Source of the DNA: Burkholderiales bacterium
Lineage (GTDB): Bacteria; Pseudomonadota; Gammaproteobacteria; Burkholderiales; Nitrosomonadaceae
NCBI GenBank assembly: GCA_024235735.1
Contig: JACKLU010000013.1
Span: 8,138 to 72,137, forward strand
Reading direction: 5' to 3'
Length of the DNA stretch: 64,000 nucleotides
Notes under the pieces: model-generated
What the model was told of the DNA's origin: nothing
The model's database searches: none
Seen by the model: only the letters and a program-made list of their open reading frames with translations
In this document: positions 55,187 to 63,906 of the stretch, one piece after another
Layout: every line of letters begins with the position of its first letter
Position numbering within the stretch: position 1 is the stretch's first letter
Position numbers and translations under genes: made by a program

Positions 55187-55260
55187 TCCCACTTTCCTCC
55201 ACCATTTACTACTTTTTTACAACTAAAAACCACTTTAATAAAAAAAAAGTAAATCGTCAA
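55187..55260 (-). promoter_or_regulatory. mra promoter with MraZ-like direct repeats
   Basis: On the minus strand, TTGACG (55255-55260) and TAAAGT (55232-55237) are separated by 17 bp and form a good sigma-70 promoter. Downstream, TAGTA, TGGAG and TGGGA occur with exact 10-bp periodicity (55207-55211, 55197-55201, 55187-55191). The known MraZ operator is repeats of TGGGN separated by 5 bases; the last repeat matches fully and the others partly. These lie in the leader of mraZ, about 35-58 bases before its ATG. Confidence 0.6.
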
Positions 55261-55505
55261 GAAAAAGAACAATAAATTTATTTATATGACAAAGACTTAA
55301 AGGCCGCTTATCAAAGGCAGACTTGAAACATAAAAATTGCAGATAAATAAGATAGATAGCGGTTGATCTGAAAGTTCTGCTAGAAGATTATAAAAACAAC
55401 GACCGTTGATTCCATTAAAAATGGACCGGACAACCCACGCAATCCACTTAATTTTCGAGCGGGAAATTTTAGTTCAACCAAACCATTAAACCGAAAAAAG
55501 TTTGC

Positions 55506-55644
55506 AACTATTCAGCACACTTTGTCATTCCGAGCAACGCGAGGAATCTTGGGTTTTGGGCGCATTAATAAACGCTCAGGATTTCTCGCTGCCGCTCGAA
55601 ATGACAGAATAATCAAACGCCTTGTCAAATAAGGCTGAATAGTT
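55506..55644. repeat. Hairpin repeat with AACTATTCAGC inverted ends
   Basis: AACTATTCAGC (55506-55516) is repeated inverted at 55634-55644. Within lies a long imperfect hairpin: TCATTCCGAGC...CGAGGAATC pairs with GATTTCTCG...GCTCGAAATGA. A second copy, about 97% identical over 94 bases, begins at 63907 and is cut by the window edge. No coding capacity. A MITE or REP-type dispersed repeat is the likely nature. Confidence 0.75.
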
Positions 55645-55747
55645 ACAAAAGTTTTTAGATTAGGCAGAAAAAGACGACTGAAAAATCAAGGAACGGTTTG
55701 AACACAGAAATACATGCGGCAGCTAACGCCTCGGACAATCCTGTCAG

Positions 55748-55906
55748 ATGCGGCTGACAGAAGAACAAGCTTCAAGGCACGTTCAGGCGAACCCACTGAT
55801 TAAGCAGATTCAAGTCGATTATGTTTTAGCGGACGAAGGTATGGCAACGCTGAGACTAATAACAGCATTGAGCCTAAAAACCTCAATTGACCCCTATCCA
55901 GGCTGA
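55748..55906 (+). other. Short open frame, possible gene remnant, cut by a repeat
   Basis: A 52-residue frame starts MRLTEEQASRHVQANPLIKQ and continues IQVDYVLADEGMATLRLIT before entering the repeat at 55872, where it stops. The part before the repeat has protein-like composition, but no clear ribosome-binding site precedes it and I do not recognise it. It may be the 5' end of a gene disrupted by the repeat, or chance. Confidence 0.25.
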
Positions 55907-55976
55907 CTAACGACAGGAACCAATAAAACAATTCAAGCTATATCAGTTCATCCCAATGGTGAGTCAAATGATGGTG
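55872..55976. repeat. Diverged half copy of the element at 5252-5488
   Basis: Read on the minus strand, 55976 to 55872 aligns along its full length with 5384-5488 (for example CACCAT-ATTTGACTCACC, then CGTTAGTCAGCC, then the inverted end). I estimate about 80% identity. Only the right half of the element is present; TGA precedes its outer end. The other side abuts the partial end at 55978. Confidence 0.75.
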
Positions 55977-55977
55977 A

Positions 55978-56006
55978 GAGACCTTTGCACGGTGTCATGA
56001 GCGGTA
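55978..56006. repeat. Solitary end of the GAGACC-type element
   Basis: GAGACCTTTGCACGG-T-GTC and the following bases match the left 29 bp of the complete element at 56693 with one difference. No right end is found before the pilin gene. This is a degenerate or deleted copy. Confidence 0.65.
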
Positions 56007-56039
56007 TCAACACGCTCTCCAGTTGAATATCTTTATTTG

Positions 56040-56432
56040 TTACCACATATTGGCCGGTGTTTTAACGCCGTTACTATCAAGCATCAGATCACCGTCACCG
56101 GCTTGTGATCCGATAGGCGTAAAAGTCAGGAAAAAAAAGGGAATCGTCCCACTTCCAAGCGCAATCGTATAACTATATTTGCGGCCCACCTCAACCGGCA
56201 AAGTATAGCCATTTGCTTCTAGCGCAGCTTTATCAGCATATGTATTATGTGTAAGCAGAAATTGTTGCTGCCGGTCAGCAATCATCTCCATCTCTGATTG
56301 TGCCGCCATGCGATTGGCTCTGATGACATATTGCTTATACGAGGGATATGCGACACTTGCCAGGATACCCGCCACAGCTATTGAGATCATCAATTCAATT
56401 AAAGTAAATCCGTTTTTTTTCAGATATCTCAT
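56040..56432 (-). CDS. Type IV pilin-like protein (PilE type)
   Basis: I start at the ATG 56430-56432 (MRYLKKNGFTLIELMISIAV): a short basic leader, the prepilin peptidase site G|F and the type IV N-terminal helix with the E5 residue. The product is 130 residues, in the range of PilE-like minor pilins. The C-terminus carries the GDLMLDSNGVKTPANMW ending common in PilE-type pilins. No pilus assembly gene is nearby, but the chemotaxis operon lies upstream on the same strand. Repeats flank the gene on both sides. Confidence 0.85.
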   Translation of the reverse strand: MRYLKKNGFTLIELMISIAVAGILASVAYPSYKQYVIRANRMAAQSEMEMIADRQQQFLLTHNTYADKAALEANGYTLPVEVGRKYSYTIALGSGTIPFFFLTFTPIGSQAGDGDLMLDSNGVKTPANMW

Positions 56433-56563
56433 GACAAACTTGCTTAACAGTTTGCTGAAGCGTGTGATCAAGGCAGTCGATGCAAGGCAAAGACAGACAA
56501 CGCAAGCAAAGTACAGCGAAACGTTCCTTCGTTGCCTGTTCCCACATACTCATACTATTTGAA

Positions 56564-56608
56564 AAGCAGCTGTTCAGCGCAAATTCACCACTGGCTGAAT
56601 AGCTGCTT
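56564..56608. repeat. 15-bp inverted repeat upstream of the pilin gene
   Basis: AAGCAGCTGTTCAGC (56564-56578) and GCTGAATAGCTGCTT (56594-56608) pair with one mismatch around a 15-base loop. The GCTGAATAG core equals that of the ends of the hairpin repeat at 55506, suggesting a related short element. It lies about 130 bases before the pilin start. Confidence 0.5.
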
Positions 56609-56692
56609 AAATCCCTTTCTACAGAAAAATAATTGATGCAAAATTGAATTCAACTAACTGATTAATGCAGCATTCCAGTTCAGATTTATAAC

Positions 56693-56833
56693 GAGACCTT
56701 TGCACGGCGTCATGAGCGGTACGAGAATAAGGCAAAAATTTGCGAAAAAGCGGAGTTTACACGGGGTAAATGAGCATTTTTCGCAAATTTTTAACGCCAT
56801 TATCGTGCCGCGTAGTAGCCGTGCAAAGGTCTC
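56693..56833. mobile_element. 141-bp MITE with 16-bp perfect inverted ends
   Basis: GAGACCTTTGCACGGC at 56693-56708 is perfectly inverted at 56818-56833. ATAAC flanks both sides (56688-56692 and 56834-56838), a 5-bp target duplication; its TAA core would also fit a TNA target. An inner perfect 16-bp inverted repeat, AAAAATTTGCGAAAAA (56734-56749 and 56777-56792), makes the whole element a long hairpin. It inserted one base after the stop codon of the chemoreceptor gene. No coding capacity. Confidence 0.85.
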
Positions 56834-56839
56834 ATAACA

Positions 56840-58951
56840 TCAAAACTCTTCCCAGGATTCATCACTGCCGCCAGCGGCAACTTTCTTGGGTCTGGACTCA
56901 ACTGAAACACCTCCGGATACCTTTTTCAGCGATGCTTTCAGGCTGACCGGACCGCGGTCAGGCAGCTTAGCGACAGAAACCGGACGATTGCTTCTTTTAA
57001 CTGGGGTCTCAGCCATATTCATACCACCAGACAGTTTAAAAACAGCAACTGCTTGCGACAAAGCATGCGCCTGTTCCTGCATGGATTCGGCAGCAGCAGC
57101 AGCCTCTTCCACCAAAGCGGCATTTTGTTGCGTTGCTTCATCCATTTGTGCAACAGCCTGGTTTACTTGCTCGATACCGGAACTTTGTTCCTGCGATGCG
57201 GCGGAAATCTCCGCCATGATATCCGTCACACGCCGAACCGAATTGACGATTTCATTCATGGTGGCGCCCGCCTCATCAACCAGCCGAGTGCCGTCTTCTA
57301 CCTTGCCAACCGAGTCATTGATCAGTTCCTTGATTTCCTTCGCCGCCGCTGCCGAGCGTTGCGCCAATGTGCGCACCTCCGTCGCCACCACCGCGAATCC
57401 GCGGCCTTGTTCACCCGCGCGCGCGGCTTCAACCGCCGCATTCAGCGCCAGTATATTCGTCTGAAAGGCAATGCCATCAATGACGCTGATGATATCGACA
57501 ATTTTTTTGGAACTGTCATTGATCGCGCTCATCGTCTCAACCACCTGCCCCACTACCGCGCCACCCCTGACAGCCACTTCCGACGCGCCCGACGCCAACT
57601 GGTTGGCCTGCCGTGCGTTGTCAGCATTCTGTCTTACGGTTGATGTCAGCTCTTCCATGGAAGAAGCGGTTTCTTCCAGGCTGGATGCCTGTTCTTCCGT
57701 CCGCTGACTTAAATCCGAGTTACCGGATGCGATTTCGCTTGATGCAGTGTAGATAGAATCTGTACTGACGCGCACTTTGCTGACTAAATCCACCAGATTG
57801 TCGTTCATTTGCTTCAATGCATGCATCAAGCGTCCGGTTTCATTATTAGATGTAACGTCGATACGACTCGTCAAATCACCCGATGCTACAGCATTGGCAA
57901 CATTGACGGCTTCATTCACTGGTCTGGTAATACTGCGCACAATCAATATGGAAAGAATTATTGCTGAACCAAATACCAGCGCAATAACGCCCAAAATAGA
58001 AAATATCGATTGTCGCATCTCGCTGATTCGTGCTTGCAGCGCATTATTCAAACTTTGAAAGGCAACCGTATTAAATAGATAAACACCATCGATCGCCCGC
58101 GTATAATCGTCAAAATATTTTTCCGACGCATACGTCAAATGCTCTGTATTCAGTAAATGGGTGCTGGTTATAGCCATGACATTCTCAACATGCATCCTGA
58201 CTTCACTTACGCGAGCCGCCAATCCGTTTTTAATACTGTCATCGGCATGCATCGCCTTTTCCAAGTTGCGATACATTTCAGATAAATACCCACGAATATC
58301 ATTATACTGATTCATCAAAGCACCGCGCTGCCCGGAAGAAAATTCGCCAGCCGCCAGTACACCTGCCCCCGAGGCGCGCAATCTTCCCATCGCCTCAGCG
58401 AGCTTTGGCGCGTTATACATTGTGGCATTACCGAGAAAATAAGTGCTTGCGACGGGATCCAGCGCAAGACCGGATTCTTCCTGAATTTTTTCTGAATTGA
58501 TCAACATTTCGCTTATCAGCGCTGTATGCTGCGTCAAACTCTCGGAAGGACTCAGTTGACGCTGAACCACAGAACTGGCCATCACATTCAGACGCTGTTT
58601 TACAGCCCCCCACTCGGATTCAATCTGTGTTGATACTCTCGCCTCCTTGAATACAACGTCCACATTGGCCATCGCAGCATTCAACCGCGCCTGTAAATCG
58701 GTAATTCGCATCGCGAAGGAATCATTACCGCTCAAAAATCCACTTGACATCCCCCGGTGCTGCTGGGTTAGTTTAATTACCTCCTGAATCGCGATAATCG
58801 GCGGAACGCCAGAAATTCTCCGTTCAACAAGTCCAATTTCACTATGGAGCAACGTAATGTAAAAAAATGTCGGAAAAGCGGTCATGATCAAACCAACGAC
58901 ACCAAGAATTATGAATTTTTGCTGCAAGTTTATTTTTTCCAGAAATGACAT
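56840..58951 (-). CDS. Methyl-accepting chemotaxis protein 1 (large sensor domain)
   Basis: I start at the ATG 58949-58951, preceded by GGGGGAAAG. The 703-residue protein has a transmembrane helix (residues 13-34), a periplasmic helical domain of about 290 residues resembling NIT-type sensors (TQQHRGMSSGFLSGND near its start), a second helix (about 325-345), a HAMP domain, and a signalling domain with the hairpin tip IDGIAFQTNILALNAAVEAA. It ends SWEEF, a CheR-docking type pentapeptide. From the HAMP region to the end it is nearly identical to the neighbouring receptor. Confidence 0.93.
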   Translation of the reverse strand: MSFLEKINLQQKFIILGVVGLIMTAFPTFFYITLLHSEIGLVERRISGVPPIIAIQEVIKLTQQHRGMSSGFLSGNDSFAMRITDLQARLNAAMANVDVVFKEARVSTQIESEWGAVKQRLNVMASSVVQRQLSPSESLTQHTALISEMLINSEKIQEESGLALDPVASTYFLGNATMYNAPKLAEAMGRLRASGAGVLAAGEFSSGQRGALMNQYNDIRGYLSEMYRNLEKAMHADDSIKNGLAARVSEVRMHVENVMAITSTHLLNTEHLTYASEKYFDDYTRAIDGVYLFNTVAFQSLNNALQARISEMRQSIFSILGVIALVFGSAIILSILIVRSITRPVNEAVNVANAVASGDLTSRIDVTSNNETGRLMHALKQMNDNLVDLVSKVRVSTDSIYTASSEIASGNSDLSQRTEEQASSLEETASSMEELTSTVRQNADNARQANQLASGASEVAVRGGAVVGQVVETMSAINDSSKKIVDIISVIDGIAFQTNILALNAAVEAARAGEQGRGFAVVATEVRTLAQRSAAAAKEIKELINDSVGKVEDGTRLVDEAGATMNEIVNSVRRVTDIMAEISAASQEQSSGIEQVNQAVAQMDEATQQNAALVEEAAAAAESMQEQAHALSQAVAVFKLSGGMNMAETPVKRSNRPVSVAKLPDRGPVSLKASLKKVSGGVSVESRPKKVAAGGSDESWEEF

Positions 58952-59232
58952 CTTTCCCCCATCAATTATTAATTGCCTGAAGCCAATCACACCGTTCCTT
59001 TATGGTGGTTTCAAGCAAAACAACAAGGCGCTTGATTCATGGCTTCAGGAATTTTTATTTCATCGACAGTTCCAACCAATTCAACGTATTTCACGGATTA
59101 TATTCTCCGTTTATCAAAACCCGGATTTGTTGATAGTTCCGCCTCAAAAGTTGCCACCCTTGAGGAAATTGAAACCCGTTACTGACATAAGTCTACAAAT
59201 TCAATCCGTGCAACGTTGCGCTGCGCAATCCA

Positions 59233-60942
59233 CTAAAACTCTTCCCAAGAATCATCACCACCGCCAGCTGCAACTTTTTTTGGTCTGGACTCAACCGACG
59301 CAGGTCTGGATGTCATTTTCTGGGTAGCCGGACCGCGATCCGGCAATTTTGTCACAGCAGCCCGGCGATTGCTCCGTTTGACCGGTGTCGCGGCCATGCC
59401 GCCAGCCAGCTTGAAAACGGCAACTGCTTGCGACAAGGCATGGGCTTGCTCCTGCATGGACTCGGCTGCCGCAGCGGCTTCTTCGACCAAAGCGGCATTT
59501 TGTTGCGTTACTTCGTCCATCTGCGTAACGGCCTGGTTTACTTGCTCGATACCGGAGCTTTGTTCCTGCGATGCGGCAGAGATCTCCGCCATGATATCCG
59601 TCACACGCTTGACCGCGGTAACCACTTCATTCATGGTAGCGCCCGCTTCATCGACCAGACGGGTGCCGTCCTCGACCTTGCTGACGGAATCACCGATCAA
59701 TTCCTTGATTTCCTTCGCCGCCGCCGCCGAGCGTTGCGCCAATGTGCGCACTTCCGTCGCCACCACCGCGAATCCGCGACCTTGCTCACCTGCGCGCGCG
59801 GCCTCAACTGCCGCATTCAGCGCCAGAATATTCGTCTGAAAGGCAATGCCGTCAATGACGCTGATGATATCGACAATTTTTTTGGAACTGTCATTGATCG
59901 CACCCATCGTCTCAACCACTTGCCCAACTACCGCACCACCCCTTACAGCCACTTCCGATGCACCCGACGCCAACTGGTTGGCCTGCCGCGCGTTATCAGC
60001 ATTCTGCTTCACGGTCGAGGTCAGCTCTTCCATAGAAGAAGCGGTTTCCTCTAGGCTGGATGCTTGTTCTTCGGTGCGTTGACTCAAATCCGAGTTACCG
60101 GATGCGATCTCGCTTGATGCGGTATAGATGGAATCACTGCTGGTGCGCACCTTGTCCACCAGATCGACAAGATTGTCATTCATCTGCTTCAACGCCAGCA
60201 TCAAGCGTCCGGTTTCATTATTCGAATCAACATGAATACGGCTTGTCAAATCACCGGATGCCACCGCATTCGCAACCTTCACGGCATCATTGACCGGCCC
60301 AACAATGGCGCGTATCAGCATCATGCCGATCATAATCGCCAGTACAACACCTGTTGCGGTTACCGCAATGATAATCATGAAAGTACTGCTGAAATTGCTC
60401 TGCGCATCTGCATATTCCTGTGCGGCAACCCGACCTTGCAATTCAAGCAAACTGAATATGGTACCATGCACAGCATCAAATTTTGGCGCAGCATCATTGT
60501 TCGCATTTGCAATCGCACCATCAAAGTCGCCCGCCATCGCCAGACTCATGGTGCGATCGCGTGACTCCTTATAGACCTGCCATTGTTGCTGCCAGGTATT
60601 CGCCAGTCGTTCTTCCTCGGGCGTCAAGGTTGTACCGATATATTTCTGCCACGCATCGCTGATCTCCGCATCACGCTGTGCCGTCATTGCGGTGCGTTCT
60701 CTGGCCACGACATCACTCCTGAAATTAGCAGCCATGACGGCATTGAGGCGTACGCGTTGTACACGATCAAGCACCAGACCCAGGTCTACGGCGGGAACAG
60801 TGCGATCTTCATACACTGATTTCAAGCCATCGTTGGATTCATTCATTCCGCTCAAGCCCAGGCCACCGATCCCCAGCGACAGCAACGATAACAGACCGAT
60901 GACAAGCATCAATCGTGATTTTATAGTCATATTGTTCAACAT
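59233..60942 (-). CDS. Methyl-accepting chemotaxis protein 2 (Tar-like sensor)
   Basis: I start at the ATG 60940-60942 with CAGGAG 5 bases upstream; a TTG further up is in frame. The 569-residue protein has a transmembrane helix (residues about 7-29), a four-helix-bundle periplasmic domain of the 4HB_MCP type (about 30-180), a second helix (about 185-208), HAMP, and the methylation/signalling domain with QTNILALNAAVEAARAGEQG. It ends SWEEF. It lies 40 bases after cheW in the same operon. Confidence 0.94.
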   Translation of the reverse strand: MLNNMTIKSRLMLVIGLLSLLSLGIGGLGLSGMNESNDGLKSVYEDRTVPAVDLGLVLDRVQRVRLNAVMAANFRSDVVARERTAMTAQRDAEISDAWQKYIGTTLTPEEERLANTWQQQWQVYKESRDRTMSLAMAGDFDGAIANANNDAAPKFDAVHGTIFSLLELQGRVAAQEYADAQSNFSSTFMIIIAVTATGVVLAIMIGMMLIRAIVGPVNDAVKVANAVASGDLTSRIHVDSNNETGRLMLALKQMNDNLVDLVDKVRTSSDSIYTASSEIASGNSDLSQRTEEQASSLEETASSMEELTSTVKQNADNARQANQLASGASEVAVRGGAVVGQVVETMGAINDSSKKIVDIISVIDGIAFQTNILALNAAVEAARAGEQGRGFAVVATEVRTLAQRSAAAAKEIKELIGDSVSKVEDGTRLVDEAGATMNEVVTAVKRVTDIMAEISAASQEQSSGIEQVNQAVTQMDEVTQQNAALVEEAAAAAESMQEQAHALSQAVAVFKLAGGMAATPVKRSNRRAAVTKLPDRGPATQKMTSRPASVESRPKKVAAGGGDDSWEEF

Positions 60943-60982
60943 AGCATGCTCCTGCAAGGCAATTTTTAAGTAAAATCTATTT

Positions 60983-61507
60983 TTAATTCAGCGATTGGTC
61001 GATCAGTCCCATGTCTTCACTGGCCATTAGTTTTTCGATATCCACCAGTATCAGCATTCTTTCGTCAATTGTTCCAAGCCCGGTAATATATTTGGTATCG
61101 ATAATCGAACCAAATTCCGGTGTTGGCCGCACCTGATCCATATCGAGACTGATCACATCGGAAACGCCATCCACGACAATACCCATTACACGTCCGCCCA
61201 CATTCAGAATAATCACCACGGTGAATTGGTTATATTCGGCATTACCCAGTCTGAATTTTATGCGCATATCAATAATCGGCACGATAATGCCGCGCAGATT
61301 AACAACACCTTTAATAAAATCAGGAGAATTAGCAATCTGTGTTATGGCATCGTTGTCATACCCACGAATTTCCTGAACTTTGAGGATATCGATTCCGTAT
61401 TCTTCACTCCCGAGCCGGAATGTGAGGAATTCATTCAGCTGGCGTGGCGCGGCTTCCCCCATGGTATTAACAGCGTGAGTTATTGCTGCGGTTTGTTGTT
61501 GCGACAT
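60983..61507 (-). CDS. cheW: Chemotaxis coupling protein CheW
   Basis: Links receptors to CheA. The 174-residue protein has the two SH3-like beta subdomains: FLTFRLGSEEYGIDILKVQE near the start, then VVNLRGIIVPIIDMR and VVDGVSDVISLDMDQVRP. The N-terminal 20 residues are a short extension. AAGGAG lies 9 bases before the ATG. It follows cheA by 63 bases and precedes receptor 2. Confidence 0.96.
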   Translation of the reverse strand: MSQQQTAAITHAVNTMGEAAPRQLNEFLTFRLGSEEYGIDILKVQEIRGYDNDAITQIANSPDFIKGVVNLRGIIVPIIDMRIKFRLGNAEYNQFTVVIILNVGGRVMGIVVDGVSDVISLDMDQVRPTPEFGSIIDTKYITGLGTIDERMLILVDIEKLMASEDMGLIDQSLN

Positions 61508-61570
61508 GTTGCTAACTCCTTAAAAAATGCATAAATAACATGACAGGTATCGGCAAAGTATCCGTGATAT

Positions 61571-63784
61571 TTACTGAGTCGACATGACGAGTCCAGTCGT
61601 ATCCAGGATTAAAGCCACTTTGCCGTCCCCCATGATCGTGGCGCCCGAGACGCCGTGAACACGACGGTAATTACTTTCAAGACTTTTGATGACGACCTGA
61701 TGCTGACCAATCAACTCGTCGACGAGCATTGCCGCTTTATGACCATCGGCATCCAGAATGACCAGGATCCCATCCTTGATTTCCGTCGACTTGGGCCGGA
61801 TATTGAATATTTCATGCAGGGCAATGACGGGCAGGTATTCACCTCGTACCTGAACTACGCGACCTCGGCCGCTGATTGTTCTTATATCGTTTTCTGGCGG
61901 CTGCAGCGATTCAGTAATGTATGTCAGCGGCACGATAAACATTTGATCACCGACAGTTACCGACAAACCATCGAGAATGGCAAGTGTCAGTGGCAGCCGG
62001 ATGGTGATCCGTGTACCAACGCCAAGAACCGAATTCACCTCAACCCGCCCTCCCATACTTTGGATATTTCGCTTCACCACATCCATACCCACACCACGCC
62101 CGGAAACATCGGTTACTTTTTCGGCTGTCGAGAATCCGGCTTCAAAAATCAACATCCAGACTTCCTGATCGGGCATGTCATCACGAACCGGCAGCCCTCT
62201 TTCCCTGGCCTTGGCAAGAATCTTTTCGCGATTGAGTCCCGCGCCATCGTCACCTACCTCAATTACGATGCTGCCACCTTGCTGAAAAGCGCGCAAAGTA
62301 ATTGTTCCTTTAGCCAGCTTACCTGCCGCTATTCGTTTTTCCGGCAGTTCTATGCCGTGATCCAGACTATTGCGTACCAGATGCGTTAAAGGATCAGCTA
62401 TTTTTTCAATTAATCCTTTATCCAGTTCAGTACCCTCGCCCACTGTTTTTAATTCAACTTTCTTGTTCAATTTTGCCGCCAGATCGCGAACGACCCTGGG
62501 ATAACGACTGAAAACAAAACTCATTGGCAGCATGCGGATAGACATCACGGCCTCTTGAAGGTCGCGTGTATTGCGCTCCAAATGGTTCATTCCGCTTTGC
62601 AGCTTCTCGGAAATAACCGGATCGATCTCCGAAGCTGTTTGCGCAAGCATTGCCTGGGTAATAACCAGCTCGCCGACCAGATTAATCATTTGGTCGACTT
62701 TTCCTATGCTTACACGAATTGAATTAGTTTCCACCGACGCCGCTGCTTTAGCGCTGGCGCCTGTCATGGCATGCGCTTGTCCGGTTGCATGGGTTGATTG
62801 ACTGGATTCGGGTTCAGGCTGGATTTGTTCTGTCTCCTCCACAGGAGCCGCCGGCGCGCCGGGAAAAAATCCATAGGATGCGCTTTCAGCGCCGCCCGTT
62901 GAAATCGTTGCAGCTTTTGCATCAATTGATCGATTTGATTGGGAACCAGCGGCTACACTATCGCTCGCTGACGCTGGCACGGCGTCACTTCTCAGAGCGC
63001 TTGTTTCGGCGCATTTTTCTATTCTTAGCAGTGCGGGGTTGACAACAAATGCCAGCACTTCCCAGACATCTTCCTCAGGTGCCCGCGTTGTCAGGCGCAA
63101 CTGGCAAATTTCCGCATCGCCCGATTGCGGCGCCATCTCCAGGCTGCCTTGCTGCTTTAAATTGGCGAATAAATTTTCCCTCAATTCGTCGTTTAATCCT
63201 GTTGTGGAGAATTCGATTTGATAAACCGCATGCACTCCACTCTCCGCAGCTGGCGAACTGTCTGCCGTATCGCTGGCGAAATGTTCCGCTGCCGATAGTT
63301 TTGGCGCTTCGGCCAAGTTGGCCTGTTCCTCTGCGGGGGCGTATATTATTTGTGGATTACTCACATCATGATCATCAGCACCCGCCACGTGGCTGGATTC
63401 TTCCGAGAATTTTTGCAATTGATCGTAAACTGATTTCACCACAACCGGATCAGCGGCGCCATCGCCACGATGCCCCGCAAGCTGGTCCTTGATAACATCA
63501 CCAGCCCTTAGAAAAGCATCAACCATTTCACTGCGAACGCTCAGTTCGCCTTTACGCAACCTGTCCAGCAGCGTTTCCAACATATGCGTCATCTCCGTCA
63601 TATCTGAAAAACCAAAGGTACCCGCCCCACCTTTTATCGAATGAGCAGCACGAAATATTGCGTTCAAATCTTCCACGCTGGGTGAGTTGACGTCTAGCCC
63701 GAGTAAACACGCTTCCATTTCTGCCAGCAATTCCGAGGATTCTTCAAAAAAAACCTCGTAAAATTGTTCAAGATCTGTACTCAT
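61571..63784 (-). CDS. cheA: Chemotaxis histidine kinase CheA
   Basis: Receptor-controlled kinase that phosphorylates CheY and CheB. The HPt domain carries H48 in AAHSIKGGAGTFGF. A long variable linker (about 115-345, rich in Ala, Glu and Ser) spans the P2 region. The dimerisation domain starts near VGELVITQAMLAQT; the ATPase domain has LVRNSLDHGIELPEKR (N box), GDDGAGLNREKI (G1) and SGRGVGMDVVK (G2). A CheW-like domain ends the protein. Length 737 is typical. cheY and flagellar genes are not in the window. Confidence 0.96.
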   Translation of the reverse strand: MSTDLEQFYEVFFEESSELLAEMEACLLGLDVNSPSVEDLNAIFRAAHSIKGGAGTFGFSDMTEMTHMLETLLDRLRKGELSVRSEMVDAFLRAGDVIKDQLAGHRGDGAADPVVVKSVYDQLQKFSEESSHVAGADDHDVSNPQIIYAPAEEQANLAEAPKLSAAEHFASDTADSSPAAESGVHAVYQIEFSTTGLNDELRENLFANLKQQGSLEMAPQSGDAEICQLRLTTRAPEEDVWEVLAFVVNPALLRIEKCAETSALRSDAVPASASDSVAAGSQSNRSIDAKAATISTGGAESASYGFFPGAPAAPVEETEQIQPEPESSQSTHATGQAHAMTGASAKAAASVETNSIRVSIGKVDQMINLVGELVITQAMLAQTASEIDPVISEKLQSGMNHLERNTRDLQEAVMSIRMLPMSFVFSRYPRVVRDLAAKLNKKVELKTVGEGTELDKGLIEKIADPLTHLVRNSLDHGIELPEKRIAAGKLAKGTITLRAFQQGGSIVIEVGDDGAGLNREKILAKARERGLPVRDDMPDQEVWMLIFEAGFSTAEKVTDVSGRGVGMDVVKRNIQSMGGRVEVNSVLGVGTRITIRLPLTLAILDGLSVTVGDQMFIVPLTYITESLQPPENDIRTISGRGRVVQVRGEYLPVIALHEIFNIRPKSTEIKDGILVILDADGHKAAMLVDELIGQHQVVIKSLESNYRRVHGVSGATIMGDGKVALILDTTGLVMSTQ

Positions 63785-63906
63785 TTAAAATCCTATTTTC
63801 TTAAATTGCATCTGATCCATTGCCGCAAATCATCACGCAAAATCATTTAACTACCTGAATCGTATTCATAAAATTATTATTTCTCTTTGAAAGCAACCTG
63901 CTGCGT

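Noticed and set aside
59110..59180. CCTCAA/TTGAGG hairpin downstream of receptor 2 as a terminator
   Set aside because: Stem of 6 bp with a 12-base loop and no T-run; receptor 1 follows on the same strand and read-through is likely.
58884..59327. 147-codon plus-strand open frame spanning the gap between the two receptors
   Set aside because: Both ends are antisense to receptor coding sequence; the gap part alone has no start signal or protein-like features.
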